DNA of 64,000 bases from Sulfuritortus calidifontis (GTDB taxonomy: Bacteria; Pseudomonadota; Gammaproteobacteria; Burkholderiales; Thiobacillaceae), in contig NZ_AP018721.1 of the NCBI RefSeq assembly GCF_003967275.1, forward strand, positions 372,001-436,000, read 5' to 3'. Every line of letters begins with the position of its first letter. Position 1 is the first letter of the stretch. This document shows, piece after piece, positions 7,677 through 15,804 of this stretch. The notes under the pieces were generated by a model. That model made no database searches. It worked only from the letters and a program-made list of their open reading frames with translations, and was not told the origin of the DNA. A program made the position numbers and the translations under genes.

Positions 7677-7958
7677 ATGAAAAAACGGCTGTTCGTATTG
7701 CTTGTTGCCTGCGGTCTGGCCTCGCCCGCCTGGGCGGCGCTGGACATCAACAGCGCCACGCAAGCCGATCTGGCGGCACTCCCCGGCCTGGGTCCGGCCA
7801 AGGCCAGGGCAATCGTCAAATATCGTGAAAAACACGGCCCGTTCAGGAATCTGAACGACGTGATCAATGTGAAGGGGATGAGCAGGGAGAGCGTGGCCAA
7901 GCTGGGAGAAGAGCTGGCCAAGGCCGAGCCACAGCCAGCCGGCAAACACAGGAAGTAG
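7677..7958 (+). CDS. ComEA-like helix-hairpin-helix protein, copy 1
   Basis: 93 residues. A signal peptide 'MKKRLFVLLVACGLASPAWA' (cleavage after residue 20) precedes a tandem helix-hairpin-helix domain of the ComEA type: 'LDINSATQADLAALPGLGPAKARAIVKYR', 'HGPFRNLNDVINVKGMSRESVAKL', then a charged tail. Single-domain periplasmic ComEA proteins bind DNA without sequence specificity and help pull DNA through the outer membrane during natural transformation; here that role is inferred. ATG 7677 has AGGGAG seven bases upstream, better than the in-frame TTG at 7671. Closely related to the gene at 9957. Confidence 0.88.
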   Translation: MKKRLFVLLVACGLASPAWAALDINSATQADLAALPGLGPAKARAIVKYREKHGPFRNLNDVINVKGMSRESVAKLGEELAKAEPQPAGKHRK

Positions 7959-7973
7959 TTTGGTTATGACCCG

Positions 7974-7997
7974 CAAGCGCCCCGAAAGGGGCGTTTG
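7974..7997 (+). terminator. Terminator of comEA copy 1
   Basis: Stem CAAGCGCCCC-gaaa-GGGGCGTTTG (one G-T pair), T-rich on the 3' side. The same structure follows copy 2 at 10254. Confidence 0.7.
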
Positions 7998-8042
7998 TCA
8001 TTCTGGCCGGTGCAGAAATCGGTGCTGCCGCGAAAGCCTGGT

Positions 8043-8145
8043 AGCGCTGATTTATTTGATTTCGTCGTTCCCGCGTAGGCGGGAACCCAGTCAAATGAAA
8101 GAATTAGATACCCGCCTCCGCGGCTATGACGGTTTAATCAGCGCT
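8043..8145. repeat. MITE-like element with 10-bp terminal inverted repeats
   Basis: AGCGCTGATT (8043-8052) and AATCAGCGCT (8136-8145) form perfect terminal inverted repeats about 100 bases apart. Between them lies a degenerate copy of the GTCATTCCCGC...GCGGGAAT repeat (8064-8089 and 8106-8130), the family also found at 15831-15900 and similar to dRS3-type repeats of other betaproteobacteria. It ends three bases before the hipA stop codon. Confidence 0.6.
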
Positions 8146-8148
8146 TTC

Positions 8149-9390
8149 CTAGACCGGAAGGCGCTTCAGGGCTTGGCGCTGCTCCAGCAGAAAGGGGCGG
8201 TCTATGTGATGAGCCAGTTCGTCGAGGTCGGCATTGGCGAGGCCCAAGCCGGCGAAGTGCGCACGCCAGCCGTCGACAACCTGGGCCACCTTGCGTGCCT
8301 CAGTCAAGGCCTCATGCGGCGTCAGCCAATACTGGGTGGCTGCAGTCAGCGCGTTCTCGACGGACGATTCTGCGCCCCGCTCGCCGACCACCATCGCCTG
8401 GCAGCCCAGCGACTGGGCAATGGGCAGGATGTCGAAGGCTGGCGCCAGGACATAGTGCTGGTTGGCCGTGACCAGGAGGACGTGGTTTTTTTCGTGGTCG
8501 TCGGTGTTGTCGATGAGGATGTTGAAAACCAGACGGCGAAAGAGCTCGTGCATCTGGGCGCGATGGATGTCGATGACGCCACGACGCCTAAGCAGTAGTG
8601 CCAGATTGGGATAGGACAGTTCGGCGTTGGCAGCCTTCAGCGCGACATTGGCGGAAATCGCATGTAGGCGCTTGCCAGCCCCATGGTCAAAGCGGCGGTC
8701 GAACCGGCGGACAGCCACGGCTACGCCGTCCCTAAGCCGAATGGGGCGAGTCTCGGCGACGGTGATTCCGGCCTTGGCCGCCAGCGTCATGGCCGCGTGC
8801 TCGATCAAGGGCTCGGCGGGCCGGTCGGCTTCTGCGAATTTGAGAACCCATTCCTCGTCATCCAGTTGAAGCAAGGCCTTCGGCCGGGCGCCGCCCATGG
8901 TGACGCCCGGGGCCAGCAGGCGCCTCTGTAGTTCGTCGACCGGCTCCTGCGCCAGAATGCGGCGAATTACTTCGTGTACCGCGTCGACGTCGGCCAGTTT
9001 GGGCAAAGGCCCGATTTCATGTGGCTGGTAGTCGAGTCGGGAGGTGGAAACACCCAGGGCGCCGAAGCGGTCATCGCCGGCGTAGTAGAGGAATTCCAAT
9101 AGGGAGAGCCGTGGCGGGCGGTCGAGTAGGCGAATGACGCGTTCGCCCCAGCGGTCTGGCCGGGCGTCATCGACGGCGCCTGCGGCCGTGTCCTTCTCCC
9201 GCGGGAAGTGCTCGATGTCGCTGAGCGGCAGGTCCTCGCTGAGTGGAAACCCATGATCAAGCCAGGCTTGGTCGTAGCGCAACGAAACGCCGCGACGGTT
9301 CATGACCAGGTGGAGATCGCCAACCAGGACAGGGGCTTGCGGATTGCCAAGGTACCAGAGGTAGAGTGTGTCAGGGGGACGCGAACTCAT
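8149..9390 (-). CDS. hipA: HipA-family serine/threonine kinase toxin
   Basis: 413 residues. HipA kinases phosphorylate translation components (E. coli HipA acts on glutamyl-tRNA synthetase) and induce growth arrest. Visible motifs are 'FGALGVSTSR' (106-115), a glycine-rich loop 'VTMGGARPKALL' (163-174), 'EHAAMTLAAKAGI' (197-209), the catalytic loop 'NTDDHEKN' (295-302, with Asp297 the likely catalytic base and Asn302 a metal ligand) and 'APAFDILP' with the second metal Asp320. All key residues are present, so the kinase should be active. ATG 9390 overlaps the upstream antitoxin stop codon by 4 bases, which fixes the start. The pair lies between two comEA-like copies, a sign of insertion. The target is unknown. 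Confidence 0.9.
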   Translation of the reverse strand: MSSRPPDTLYLWYLGNPQAPVLVGDLHLVMNRRGVSLRYDQAWLDHGFPLSEDLPLSDIEHFPREKDTAAGAVDDARPDRWGERVIRLLDRPPRLSLLEFLYYAGDDRFGALGVSTSRLDYQPHEIGPLPKLADVDAVHEVIRRILAQEPVDELQRRLLAPGVTMGGARPKALLQLDDEEWVLKFAEADRPAEPLIEHAAMTLAAKAGITVAETRPIRLRDGVAVAVRRFDRRFDHGAGKRLHAISANVALKAANAELSYPNLALLLRRRGVIDIHRAQMHELFRRLVFNILIDNTDDHEKNHVLLVTANQHYVLAPAFDILPIAQSLGCQAMVVGERGAESSVENALTAATQYWLTPHEALTEARKVAQVVDGWRAHFAGLGLANADLDELAHHIDRPFLLEQRQALKRLPV

Positions 9391-9755
9391 GGTTCCACCT
9401 TCTTCCTGCCACGCAGCGCTGCCTGGGATGTTCGGGCCCTGGCCGCCCGCAGTCGGCTGGCCTGACGGACATCGGTTTCCAGGGCTCGCATGTCCTTGCT
9501 GGGGGCGGCAAGCTCCGCGAGACCGCCCGAAAGACCCAGGAGCCAAAGCGCCGTCGCATACACGCCCATGCTGACGCTGGGATCGCCTTTTTCCAGGCGA
9601 ATCAGGGTGGGAACGGACACGCCCAGGCGGCTGGCCCACTGTTTTTGGGATTCTTTGCGCCGCAGGCGCGCCAACGCGAACTGCTCACCCAGGGTTTGCA
9701 GAGAGGCCGCCGCCTCGGGGGGCAGCGAGTTGATAGCTAAAGACGATTTCGACAT
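9387..9755 (-). CDS. hipB: HipB-like XRE-family antitoxin
   Basis: 122 residues. An N-terminal helix-turn-helix of the XRE/Cro type ('KQWASRLGVSVPTLIRLEKGDPSV', about 39-62) is followed by helices and a basic Arg/Lys-rich C terminus. It overlaps hipA by ATGA, typical of antitoxin-toxin pairs, and would repress the pair from a site in its own promoter. Protein contact with HipA is inferred from the gene arrangement. Start ATG 9755; AT-rich promoter sequence lies directly upstream, unlike the surrounding DNA. Confidence 0.88.
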   Translation of the reverse strand: MSKSSLAINSLPPEAAASLQTLGEQFALARLRRKESQKQWASRLGVSVPTLIRLEKGDPSVSMGVYATALWLLGLSGGLAELAAPSKDMRALETDVRQASRLRAARARTSQAALRGRKKVEP

Positions 9756-9767
9756 AGCATAAAAGTT

Positions 9768-9801
9768 ATCATATTCCGGCTTAATGGTAAAGTATATTTA
9801 C
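9768..9801 (-). promoter_or_regulatory. hipBA promoter and candidate HipB operator
   Basis: An AT-rich island precedes hipB. On the minus strand a -10-like TATGAT lies at 9773-9768, and just upstream is the inverted repeat GTAAA-gtata-TTTAC (9787-9801), a suitable size for an XRE dimer. No good -35 is visible at standard spacing. Confidence 0.45.
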
Positions 9802-9956
9802 TATAGAAGGTGCCGTGGCTTTTTCGCCTAGCCAATATGGAGATGTGCCTTTGCACAACGAAGGCTATAACTTTTGGCCGATTCTTCCGGTGGCAGGCCT
9901 GGTTTAGGCTTGTCTTGCGCCAATCGGGCGCGATTCCAATGACAGGGAGAATGACC

Positions 9957-10238
9957 ATGAAAAAACTGCTGTTCGTCCTGTTTCTTGCTTGCGGTCTGGC
10001 CTCGCCCGCCTGGGCGGCGGTGGATATCAACACGGCGAGCCAGTCCGAGCTGGAGGCGGTCAAGGGCCTGGGGCCTGCCAAGGCGCGGGCGATCATCGAG
10101 TATCGCGAAAAGCATGGCCCTTACCGGAGCATCGATGACCTGACCAAGGTGAAGGGGCTGGGCAAGGCGAGCGTGGCCAAGCTGAAGCATGAGTTGGCCA
10201 TGGGCGAGGTGAAGCCGGCCGAGAAACCGAAGAAGTAA
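9957..10238 (+). CDS. ComEA-like helix-hairpin-helix protein, copy 2
   Basis: 93 residues with signal peptide 'MKKLLFVLFLACGLASPAWA' and the same two helix-hairpin-helix motifs as copy 1 ('VDINTASQSELEAVKGLGPAKARAII', then 'HGPYRSIDDLTKVKGLGKASVAKL'). Copy 2 has 'KGLGKASV' in the second hairpin where copy 1 has 'KGMSRESV'; the Gly there is part of the classical HhH turn, so copy 2 looks closer to the canonical DNA-binding form. ATG 9957 lies seven bases after AGGGAG; the ATG at 9951 is too close to it. Inferred periplasmic DNA-binding role. Confidence 0.88.
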   Translation: MKKLLFVLFLACGLASPAWAAVDINTASQSELEAVKGLGPAKARAIIEYREKHGPYRSIDDLTKVKGLGKASVAKLKHELAMGEVKPAEKPKK

Positions 10239-10253
10239 TTCGAAGTCTGCCTG

Positions 10254-10277
10254 CAAACGCCCCGAAAGGGGCGTTTG
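10254..10277 (+). terminator. Terminator of comEA copy 2
   Basis: Perfect stem CAAACGCCCC-gaaa-GGGGCGTTTG followed by TTGTTTG. Equivalent to 7974-7997. Confidence 0.75.
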
Positions 10278-10296
10278 TTGTTTGGGCTCGGTGTCG

Positions 10297-10325
10297 TTGA
10301 GCCAGCCAGGACGATGCGCTAGAAT
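10297..10325 (+). promoter_or_regulatory. Sigma-70-type promoter for the 35-residue peptide gene
   Basis: TTGAGC (10297-10302), 17-base spacer, TAGAAT (10320-10325); the small gene starts 30 bases further on. Confidence 0.6.
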
Positions 10326-10354
10326 GCGCGGCAACCGAAACTGCGGAGCTGGAA

Positions 10355-10462
10355 ATGAAAGAGCTGTTCAACAAGACCAATCTGCCGATGACCGTGGTCG
10401 TGGCGCTGATCACCTGGGCCTGGCTGAGCCTGTTCACCGTGTTGATCGGCAAGCTGTTGTAA
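10355..10462 (+). CDS. Small hydrophobic membrane peptide (35 residues)
   Basis: ATG 10355 to TAA 10462 encodes MKELFNKTNLP followed by one hydrophobic helix (residues 12-32, 'MTVVVALITWAWLSLFTVLIG') and a C-terminal KLL. The short charged N terminus and single helix suggest an inner-membrane peptide. The gene has its own promoter-like sequence at 10297-10325, GGAG upstream of the start, and a strong bidirectional terminator 18 bases after the stop, so it is a complete transcription unit. I recognise no family. Confidence 0.65.
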   Translation: MKELFNKTNLPMTVVVALITWAWLSLFTVLIGKLL

Positions 10463-10479
10463 TTTCCCCTCGATACCAA

Positions 10480-10511
10480 CAAAAAGGCCCGCCTAGGCGG
10501 GCCTTTTTGTT
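10480..10511. terminator. Bidirectional terminator between the small peptide gene and rpoH
   Basis: CAAAAAGGCCCGCC-ta-GGCGGGCCTTTTTG is symmetrical, with A-run and T-run flanks, so it can end transcription from both the plus-strand peptide gene and the minus-strand rpoH. Confidence 0.92.
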
Positions 10512-10527
10512 TTCTTGGCTACGTCGC

Positions 10528-11382
10528 TCAATGGCTCAGGGCGGCGCGCATCTTCTGCAGGGCCTTGGCCTCGATCTGACGCACCCGCTCGGCCGAGATG
10601 CCATATTCGGCGGCCAGCTCATGCAGGGTGGCGGGGTCCTCCTCGTTCAGCCAGCGGGCCTGTATGATGCGGCGGCTGCGCTCATCCAGGCTGTCCAGGG
10701 CTTGGGCCAGGCCGGTGGTGGCGAGGTGTTCGCGTTCCTTGCGCTCGATGTCGGCGATGGGTTCGGCATCCGGCGCGGCCAGATAGGCGATGGGGGCGAA
10801 GGCGTGGCTATCCTCGTCATCGCTTGAAGCCTCGAGCGAGACATCCTGGCCATAGAGCCGGGTCTCCATCTCGCGCACGTCGTCGGGGCTGACCTTGAGG
10901 GTCTGTGCCATGGACTCGACCTCGTCGGGGCTCAGGCTGCCCTCGTGCTGCTTGAGGCTGCGCAGGTTGAAGAACAGCTTGCGCTGGGCCTTGGTGGTGG
11001 CCACCTTGAGCAGGCGCCAGTTCTTCAGGATGTACTCGTGAATCTCGGCCTTGATCCAGTGCACGGCGAAGGAGACCAGGCGCACGCCGCGCTCGGGATC
11101 GTAGCGCTTGACCGCCTTCATCAGGCCGACGTTGCCTTCCTGGATCAGGTCGGCATGCGGCAGGCCGTAGCCGAGGTAGCCGCGGGCAATGGAGACGACC
11201 AGGCGCAGGTGCGAGAGCACCAGCTGACGGGCGGCCTCCAGATCCTGTTGCTGATGGAAGCGTCGGGCGAGTTCGAGTTCTTCCTCGGCGCTGAGGATGG
11301 GGAAGCGGTTGACCGCCTGGATGTAGTTCTCCAGGCTGCCCAGACTGGACGGGACGGGGAAGCTCAGGCTCTGTGCAGTCAT
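10528..11382 (-). CDS. rpoH: Heat-shock sigma factor RpoH (sigma-32)
   Basis: 284 residues, the same length as E. coli RpoH. Region 2 contains '[41 protein letters not shown]' (core- and -10-binding), followed by the diagnostic RpoH box 'QRKLFFNLR' (133-141), and region 4.2 ends '[27 protein letters not shown]'. It directs core RNA polymerase to chaperone and protease genes. ATG 11382 (MTAQSLSF) lies seven bases after GGAGG; the ATG at 11388 is too close to it. A perfect CIRCE operator sits 32 bases upstream of the start and partly over the promoter, implying HrcA repression. Downstream of ftsE-ftsX, the common betaproteobacterial order. Confidence 0.97.
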   Translation of the reverse strand: MTAQSLSFPVPSSLGSLENYIQAVNRFPILSAEEELELARRFHQQQDLEAARQLVLSHLRLVVSIARGYLGYGLPHADLIQEGNVGLMKAVKRYDPERGVRLVSFAVHWIKAEIHEYILKNWRLLKVATTKAQRKLFFNLRSLKQHEGSLSPDEVESMAQTLKVSPDDVREMETRLYGQDVSLEASSDDEDSHAFAPIAYLAAPDAEPIADIERKEREHLATTGLAQALDSLDERSRRIIQARWLNEEDPATLHELAAEYGISAERVRQIEAKALQKMRAALSH

Positions 11383-11410
11383 GACCATACCTCCGGTTAA
11401 GTTGAAGCCG

Positions 11411-11440
11411 ATTTTAGCACTCAACCATTGAGAGTGCTAA
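11411..11440 (-). promoter_or_regulatory. CIRCE operator over the rpoH promoter
   Basis: TTAGCACTC (11414-11422), nine bases, GAGTGCTAA (11432-11440): an exact match to the CIRCE consensus bound by the repressor HrcA. On the minus strand a TAAAAT -10 (11416-11411) overlaps its promoter-proximal half by three bases, so HrcA binding should block rpoH transcription. Confidence 0.93.
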
Positions 11441-11470
11441 TGGCCCCAAGTTCCCCAAGACAATGATTCC

Positions 11471-12376
11471 TTAAGGGATATCCAAAGACCGCTGGGTATG
11501 GAGGACGGCCACCCAGGCGCCGAGCAGGCCGAGCAGGCCGGAGGCGGTCAGCAGCGCGGCGACGTCGAGGAGGCCCAGGCCGGACAGGATGAAATGGCTG
11601 CCATAGGCCTCGGCCAGGCGGCTGACGCTACCTTGCAGCAGGGTCAGCAGGAGGGCGGTGAGGCCCCAGGCGGCCAGGCCGCCGAACAGGCCCTGCAGTC
11701 CGCCGAAATAGAGGAAGGGCCGGCGGATGAAGCGGTCGGTGGCGCCGATCAGGCGGGCGACCTCGATCTCGTCGCGCTGGGCATAGATCTGCAGGCGGAT
11801 GGTGTTGCCGGTGATGGCCGCCAGCGCCAGACCGAGCAGGCCGGCCAACAGCCAGACCGCCTGGTTGCCCAGGCCGAGCAGGGCGGCGAGGCGCCGGGCC
11901 CATTCGCCATCGAGGCTGACCTCGGCCACCGGCTTTTGCTGGCGCAACTTGGCGGCCAGACCCTCCAGGGCACTGGGATCGCTGTCGCGCGCGGTCACGG
12001 CGACGGCATGGGGCAGGGGGTTGGCCGGCAGGCCGGCGGTGATTTCGCCCAGGCCCAGTTTCTGTAGGCGTTGCAGCGCCTCGTCGCGGCTCACGAAGCG
12101 GGCGGCGGCCACCTCGGGCCAGGCGCGCACCGTCTCGGCAAGCTGGCGGGCCTCGGTCTCGGGCACCTCGATGCGCAGGAAGATATTGATCTCGGCGCGC
12201 GGCTCGATGCCGGCCACCGCCTGCTTCACGTTGTCGAGCACCAGGTACAGTCCGGCCGGCAGGGTGATGGCGATGCCGATCACCAGCACGGTGAACAGGG
12301 TGGCGAAGGGCGCCTGGCGCAGGCGCGAAAGCGCGATGCGCAGGCTGTGGGCGTGATGGGTGAGCCAGGCGTTCAT
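11471..12376 (-). CDS. ftsX: Cell-division protein FtsX
   Basis: 301 residues. Integral membrane partner of FtsE; the FtsEX complex sits at the septum and activates peptidoglycan hydrolases through EnvC-type proteins. One membrane segment lies near the N terminus (about 24-47, 'FATLFTVLVIGIAITLPAGL'), then a periplasmic loop (about 50-170), then three segments toward the C terminus, with 'LQIYAQRDEIEVARLIGATDRFIRRPF' as the cytoplasmic coupling segment. It overlaps ftsE by 4 bases. rpoH follows after a promoter, so the three genes may be partly co-transcribed. Confidence 0.96.
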   Translation of the reverse strand: MNAWLTHHAHSLRIALSRLRQAPFATLFTVLVIGIAITLPAGLYLVLDNVKQAVAGIEPRAEINIFLRIEVPETEARQLAETVRAWPEVAAARFVSRDEALQRLQKLGLGEITAGLPANPLPHAVAVTARDSDPSALEGLAAKLRQQKPVAEVSLDGEWARRLAALLGLGNQAVWLLAGLLGLALAAITGNTIRLQIYAQRDEIEVARLIGATDRFIRRPFLYFGGLQGLFGGLAAWGLTALLLTLLQGSVSRLAEAYGSHFILSGLGLLDVAALLTASGLLGLLGAWVAVLHTQRSLDIP

Positions 12377-13023
12377 ACCAGCTTGCCCTCCGCCAGGGTC
12401 AGGCTGCGGCCGCCAAGGCGGCGGATCAGGTCCTGGTCATGGGTGGAAATCACCAGGGTGACGCCGACCTGATTGAAGGCCTGAAACATGGCCATGATCT
12501 CGCCGGCATAGGCCTCGTCGAGGTTGGCCGTCGGCTCGTCGGCCAGCACCAGCTGCGGCCGGCTGACGATGGCGCGGGCGATGCACAGCCGCTGTTGCTC
12601 GCCGCCCGAGAGGGTGATCGGCCGGGCGCGCTCCTTCTTGAGCAGACCCACCTTGTCCAGTGCCGCCCGCACCCGCTTGCTGGCATCCTGTCCGGTCACG
12701 CCCTGGATGTGCAGGGGCAGCAGCACGTTGTCGAATACCGAGCGGTCGTAGAGCAGCTTGTGGTCCTGGAAGATCAGGCCGACGTTGCGGCGGAAATAGG
12801 GCAGGGCGGAGCGGCGCATGCGCCCGAGGTTCTGGCCGAAAACGACCACGCTGCCGGCGGTGGGGCGCTCGATCGCGGCGATGAGCTTGAGCAGGGTGCT
12901 CTTGCCGGCGCCGGAATGGCCGGTGAGGAAGACCATCTCGCCCTTGTTGATCTGCAACGAAACGTGGGAGACCGCTTCATACCCGCCGGGGTAGCGCTTG
13001 GTGACGTCGTTCAGTTCGATCAT
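12373..13023 (-). CDS. ftsE: Cell-division ATP-binding protein FtsE
   Basis: 216-residue ABC-type ATPase. Walker A 'GHSGAGKST' (35-43), signature 'LSGGEQQR', Walker B 'LVLADEPTANLD' and the switch histidine in 'LVISTHDQ' are all present. It pairs with FtsX. The first gene of the minus-strand ftsE-ftsX block; upstream lies the repeat-filled gap that separates it from ftsY. Confidence 0.97.
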   Translation of the reverse strand: MIELNDVTKRYPGGYEAVSHVSLQINKGEMVFLTGHSGAGKSTLLKLIAAIERPTAGSVVVFGQNLGRMRRSALPYFRRNVGLIFQDHKLLYDRSVFDNVLLPLHIQGVTGQDASKRVRAALDKVGLLKKERARPITLSGGEQQRLCIARAIVSRPQLVLADEPTANLDEAYAGEIMAMFQAFNQVGVTLVISTHDQDLIRRLGGRSLTLAEGKLV

Positions 13024-13390
13024 GCGGGCCGTTTCATTTCAAACCGCAAAGGGCGGAAAAAACAGGCGACAGATTAAGTGCCCGGTTGGCCGCTGTCCAA
13101 TGCCGATGCTGTGGATGGCTGTTGGGGGCGAGCAGGCGACGTGTGTGGCTCCCCACCCCAGCCCTCCCCGCAAGCGGGGAGGGGGTTTTCACGGCCCCGA
13201 GATCGAGGTGCATCACGGCCAGCCCTCTCCGCAAGAGGGGAGGGGGTGTCTCTCCCCCATTTATGGGGGAGATTGGGAGGTCAGGGCAAACGGCCAAGCA
13301 CGCCCCATCAAATACCCCTCCCCCATTTATGGGGGAGGTTGGGAGGGGGAAGAGGTGAGCCATAGCGAAAGCCAAATTTGCCTGTACCCC
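13024..13390. repeat. Repeat-filled gap between ftsE and ftsY
   Basis: No gene is visible in these 367 bases. From 13151 to 13350 there are four hairpin units: CCCTCCCC-gcaa-GGGGAGGG (13162-13183), CCCTCTCC-gcaa-GAGGGGAGGG (about 13222-13243), and two copies of CTCCCCCATTTATGGGGGAG (about 13251-13270 and 13318-13337), each followed by a TTGGGAGG-like tail. The first unit is identical to the one inside trpC. Both flanking genes point away from any plus-strand transcript, so the repeats probably sit in the ftsE 5' or ftsY 3' untranslated region. Confidence 0.75.
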
Positions 13391-14359
13391 TCAGGCGAAC
13401 AAAGCGTCCACGAATTCATCCACCCGGAACGGCTGCAGGTCTTCCAGGCCCTCGCCGACGCCGATGAAGCGGACCGGGATCGGCCGGCGCTTGGCCAGGG
13501 CGGCGATCACCCCGCCCTTGGCGGTGCCGTCGAGCTTGGTCAGCACCAGGCCGGTGACGCCGATGGCCTCGTCGAAGGCCTGGGCCTGGGCGAGGGCGTT
13601 CTGGCCGATGTTGGCGTCGAGCACCAGCAGCACCTCGTGCGGGGCGCTGGGCTCGGCCTTCTGGATCACCCGGCGGATCTTCTTCAGCTCTTCCATCAGA
13701 TGCAGCTGGGTGGGCAGGCGGCCGGCGGTGTCGGCCAGCACGACATCAATGCCGCGGGCGGTGGCCGACTGGATGGCGTCATAGATCACCGCCGCCGGGT
13801 CGCCGCCCGAGCCACCGACCACCTCGACCTGGTTGCGCGCCCCCCATTCCTCCAGCTGCTCGCGGGCGGCGGCGCGGAAGGTGTCGCCGGCGGCGAGCAT
13901 GACGCGCTTGCCTTCCTGGCGGAAGCGCCAGGCCAGCTTGCCGATGGTGGTGGTCTTGCCGGCGCCGTTGACGCCGGCCAGCATGATGACGAAGGGCTTG
14001 TGCCCCGAAAGCACGAGCGGCTTTTCCAGCGGGGCCAGCAGTTCGGTCAGCACCGACTTGAGCGCGCCCCTGAGCTGGTCCACCTCGGTCAGGCCATCGC
14101 GCTTGACCCGCGCGCGCAGGGCGGCGAGCAGGTGTTGCGTCGCCTCGACCCCGACATCGGCGGAAAGCAAAATGGTCTCCAGCTCCTCGTAGAGCGCCTC
14201 GTCGATCCGGGCATGGCCGGCGAACAGGCTGGCGAAGGGCTGGGTCAGTGCCGTTCGGGTGCGCGACAGGCCCGCCTTCAGGCGCTCGGACCAGCTTGCG
14301 GCTGGCCTGGTCGATTCGGCCGGACCGGCGGCAGGGTCTTTTTTGAAGAAACTAAACAC
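13391..14359 (-). CDS. ftsY: Signal recognition particle receptor FtsY
   Basis: 322 residues. SRP GTPase that docks ribosome-SRP complexes at the membrane. A short N-terminal region ('MFSFFKKDPAAG', as in many betaproteobacteria without the long acidic A domain) precedes the N domain (about 25-105) and the G domain with G1 'GVNGAGKTTT' (129-138), 'DTFRAAAREQL', G3 'DTAGRLPT', G4 'TKLDG' and 'FIGVGEGLEDL'. I chose GTG 14359 because FtsY proteins often start with this FSFFKK segment; ATG 14407 in the same frame would add 16 residues. Divergent from the M16 gene at 14445. Confidence 0.96.
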   Translation of the reverse strand: MFSFFKKDPAAGPAESTRPAASWSERLKAGLSRTRTALTQPFASLFAGHARIDEALYEELETILLSADVGVEATQHLLAALRARVKRDGLTEVDQLRGALKSVLTELLAPLEKPLVLSGHKPFVIMLAGVNGAGKTTTIGKLAWRFRQEGKRVMLAAGDTFRAAAREQLEEWGARNQVEVVGGSGGDPAAVIYDAIQSATARGIDVVLADTAGRLPTQLHLMEELKKIRRVIQKAEPSAPHEVLLVLDANIGQNALAQAQAFDEAIGVTGLVLTKLDGTAKGGVIAALAKRRPIPVRFIGVGEGLEDLQPFRVDEFVDALFA

Positions 14360-14444
14360 GAAATTCAGCAGTCGGAAGGTGCGTCCATGGCCGGGAAATT
14401 CTATCATGCCGACCCCATTGCCTTTTCCGACGAGTCGAACCGAT

Positions 14445-15804
14445 ATGCGTCTTTTTCGATGGCTGCTGCCGCTGCTGCTGGCAGCCCTTCCGCCGCTGGC
14501 CCAGGCGGGCATTGCCGAGCGTACCCTGGCCAACGGCATGCGGGTGATCGTGAAGACCGACGCCCGGGCGCCCGTGGTGGTGAGCCAGGTCTGGTACCAC
14601 GCCGGCAGCATGGACGAGGGTTATGGCGAGACCGGCGTCGCCCATGTCCTGGAGCACATGATGTTCAAGGGCACGCCCACGGTGCCGGCCGGCGAGTTTT
14701 CCCGCCTGATCGCGGCCGCCGGCGGGCGCGAGAACGCCTTCACCGCGCGCGACCACACGGCCTATTTCCAGACCCTGCAAAAAGACCGGCTGGAACTGGC
14801 CCTGAAGCTGGAGGCCGATCGCATGGTCAACCTCACGCTCGCCCCCGAGGAATTCGCCAAGGAGATCCAGGTGGTGATGGAGGAGCGGCGCATGCGCACC
14901 GAGGACGAGCCGCGTTCCCGGCTCTATGAGGATTTCATGGCCACCGCGCTCAAGGCCCATCCCTACCGGCATCCGGTGATCGGCTGGATGAACGATCTGA
15001 AGCACATGACCGTGGCCGATGCCCGAAGCTGGTATCAGCGCTGGTATGCCCCGAACAACGCCACCCTGGTGGTGGCGGGCGATGTCGAACCGGAGACGGT
15101 GTTCGCCCTGGCGGAAAAGTATTTCGGTCCGATCCCGGCGCGCGCCCTGCCCGAGCGCAAGACCCAGGCCGAGCCGGAACAGGCGGGCATGCGGCGCGTG
15201 GTCACGCGGGCCCCGGCCAAGCTGCCTTATCTGATCATGGCCTGGCCGGCGCCCAAGCTGGCCGACCCGGCCCAGGACTGGGAGCCTTATGCCCTCCAGG
15301 TGCTGGCCGGGGTGCTCGACGGCAATGCCTCGGCCCGGCTGCCCCAGCGCCTGGTGCGCGAGCGCAAGCTGGCCACCGATGTCGGCGCCGGCTACGACGA
15401 GTCGGCCCGCGGCCCGGTGCAGTTCATGCTCGACGCCACGCCGGCCGAGGGCCACAGCGTGGACGCGGTGGTCGCCGCCTTGAAGGCCGAACTCGCGCGC
15501 GTCCAGCGCGAGGGCGTCGATCAGCAGGAACTGCAGCGGGTGAAGGCGCAGGTGCTGGCAAGCCAGGTGTTCCAGCGCGATTCCCTGTTCTACCAGGCGA
15601 TGCAGATCGGCCAGTGGGTCACGGCCGGGCTCGATTACCGCCTGCTCGACCAGCGCTATGAAAAGATTCGTGCGGTGACCGCCGAACAGGTGCGCGAAGT
15701 GGCGCGGCGTTATCTCAGCGACGACAAGCTGACCCTGGCCGTGCTCGATCCCCTGCCGCTGCCGGCAGGACAAGCCGAGAAACCGGCCTCGATGGGAGCT
15801 CGCC

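Larger units (their letters stand above)
7594..7998 (+). repeat. Duplicated comEA-like cassette, copy 1
   Basis: This 405-base unit (leader, gene, terminator) is repeated in the same orientation at 9873-10277. The leaders share long identical stretches (GGCAGGCCTGGTTTAGGCTT, GGGCGCGATTCCAAT), and gene and terminator sit at the same offsets to within one base. The copies have diverged mostly inside the coding part. Confidence 0.85.
9873..10277 (+). repeat. Duplicated comEA-like cassette, copy 2
   Basis: Direct repeat of 7594-7998, the same 405-base length, including leader and terminator. See copy 1. Confidence 0.85.
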
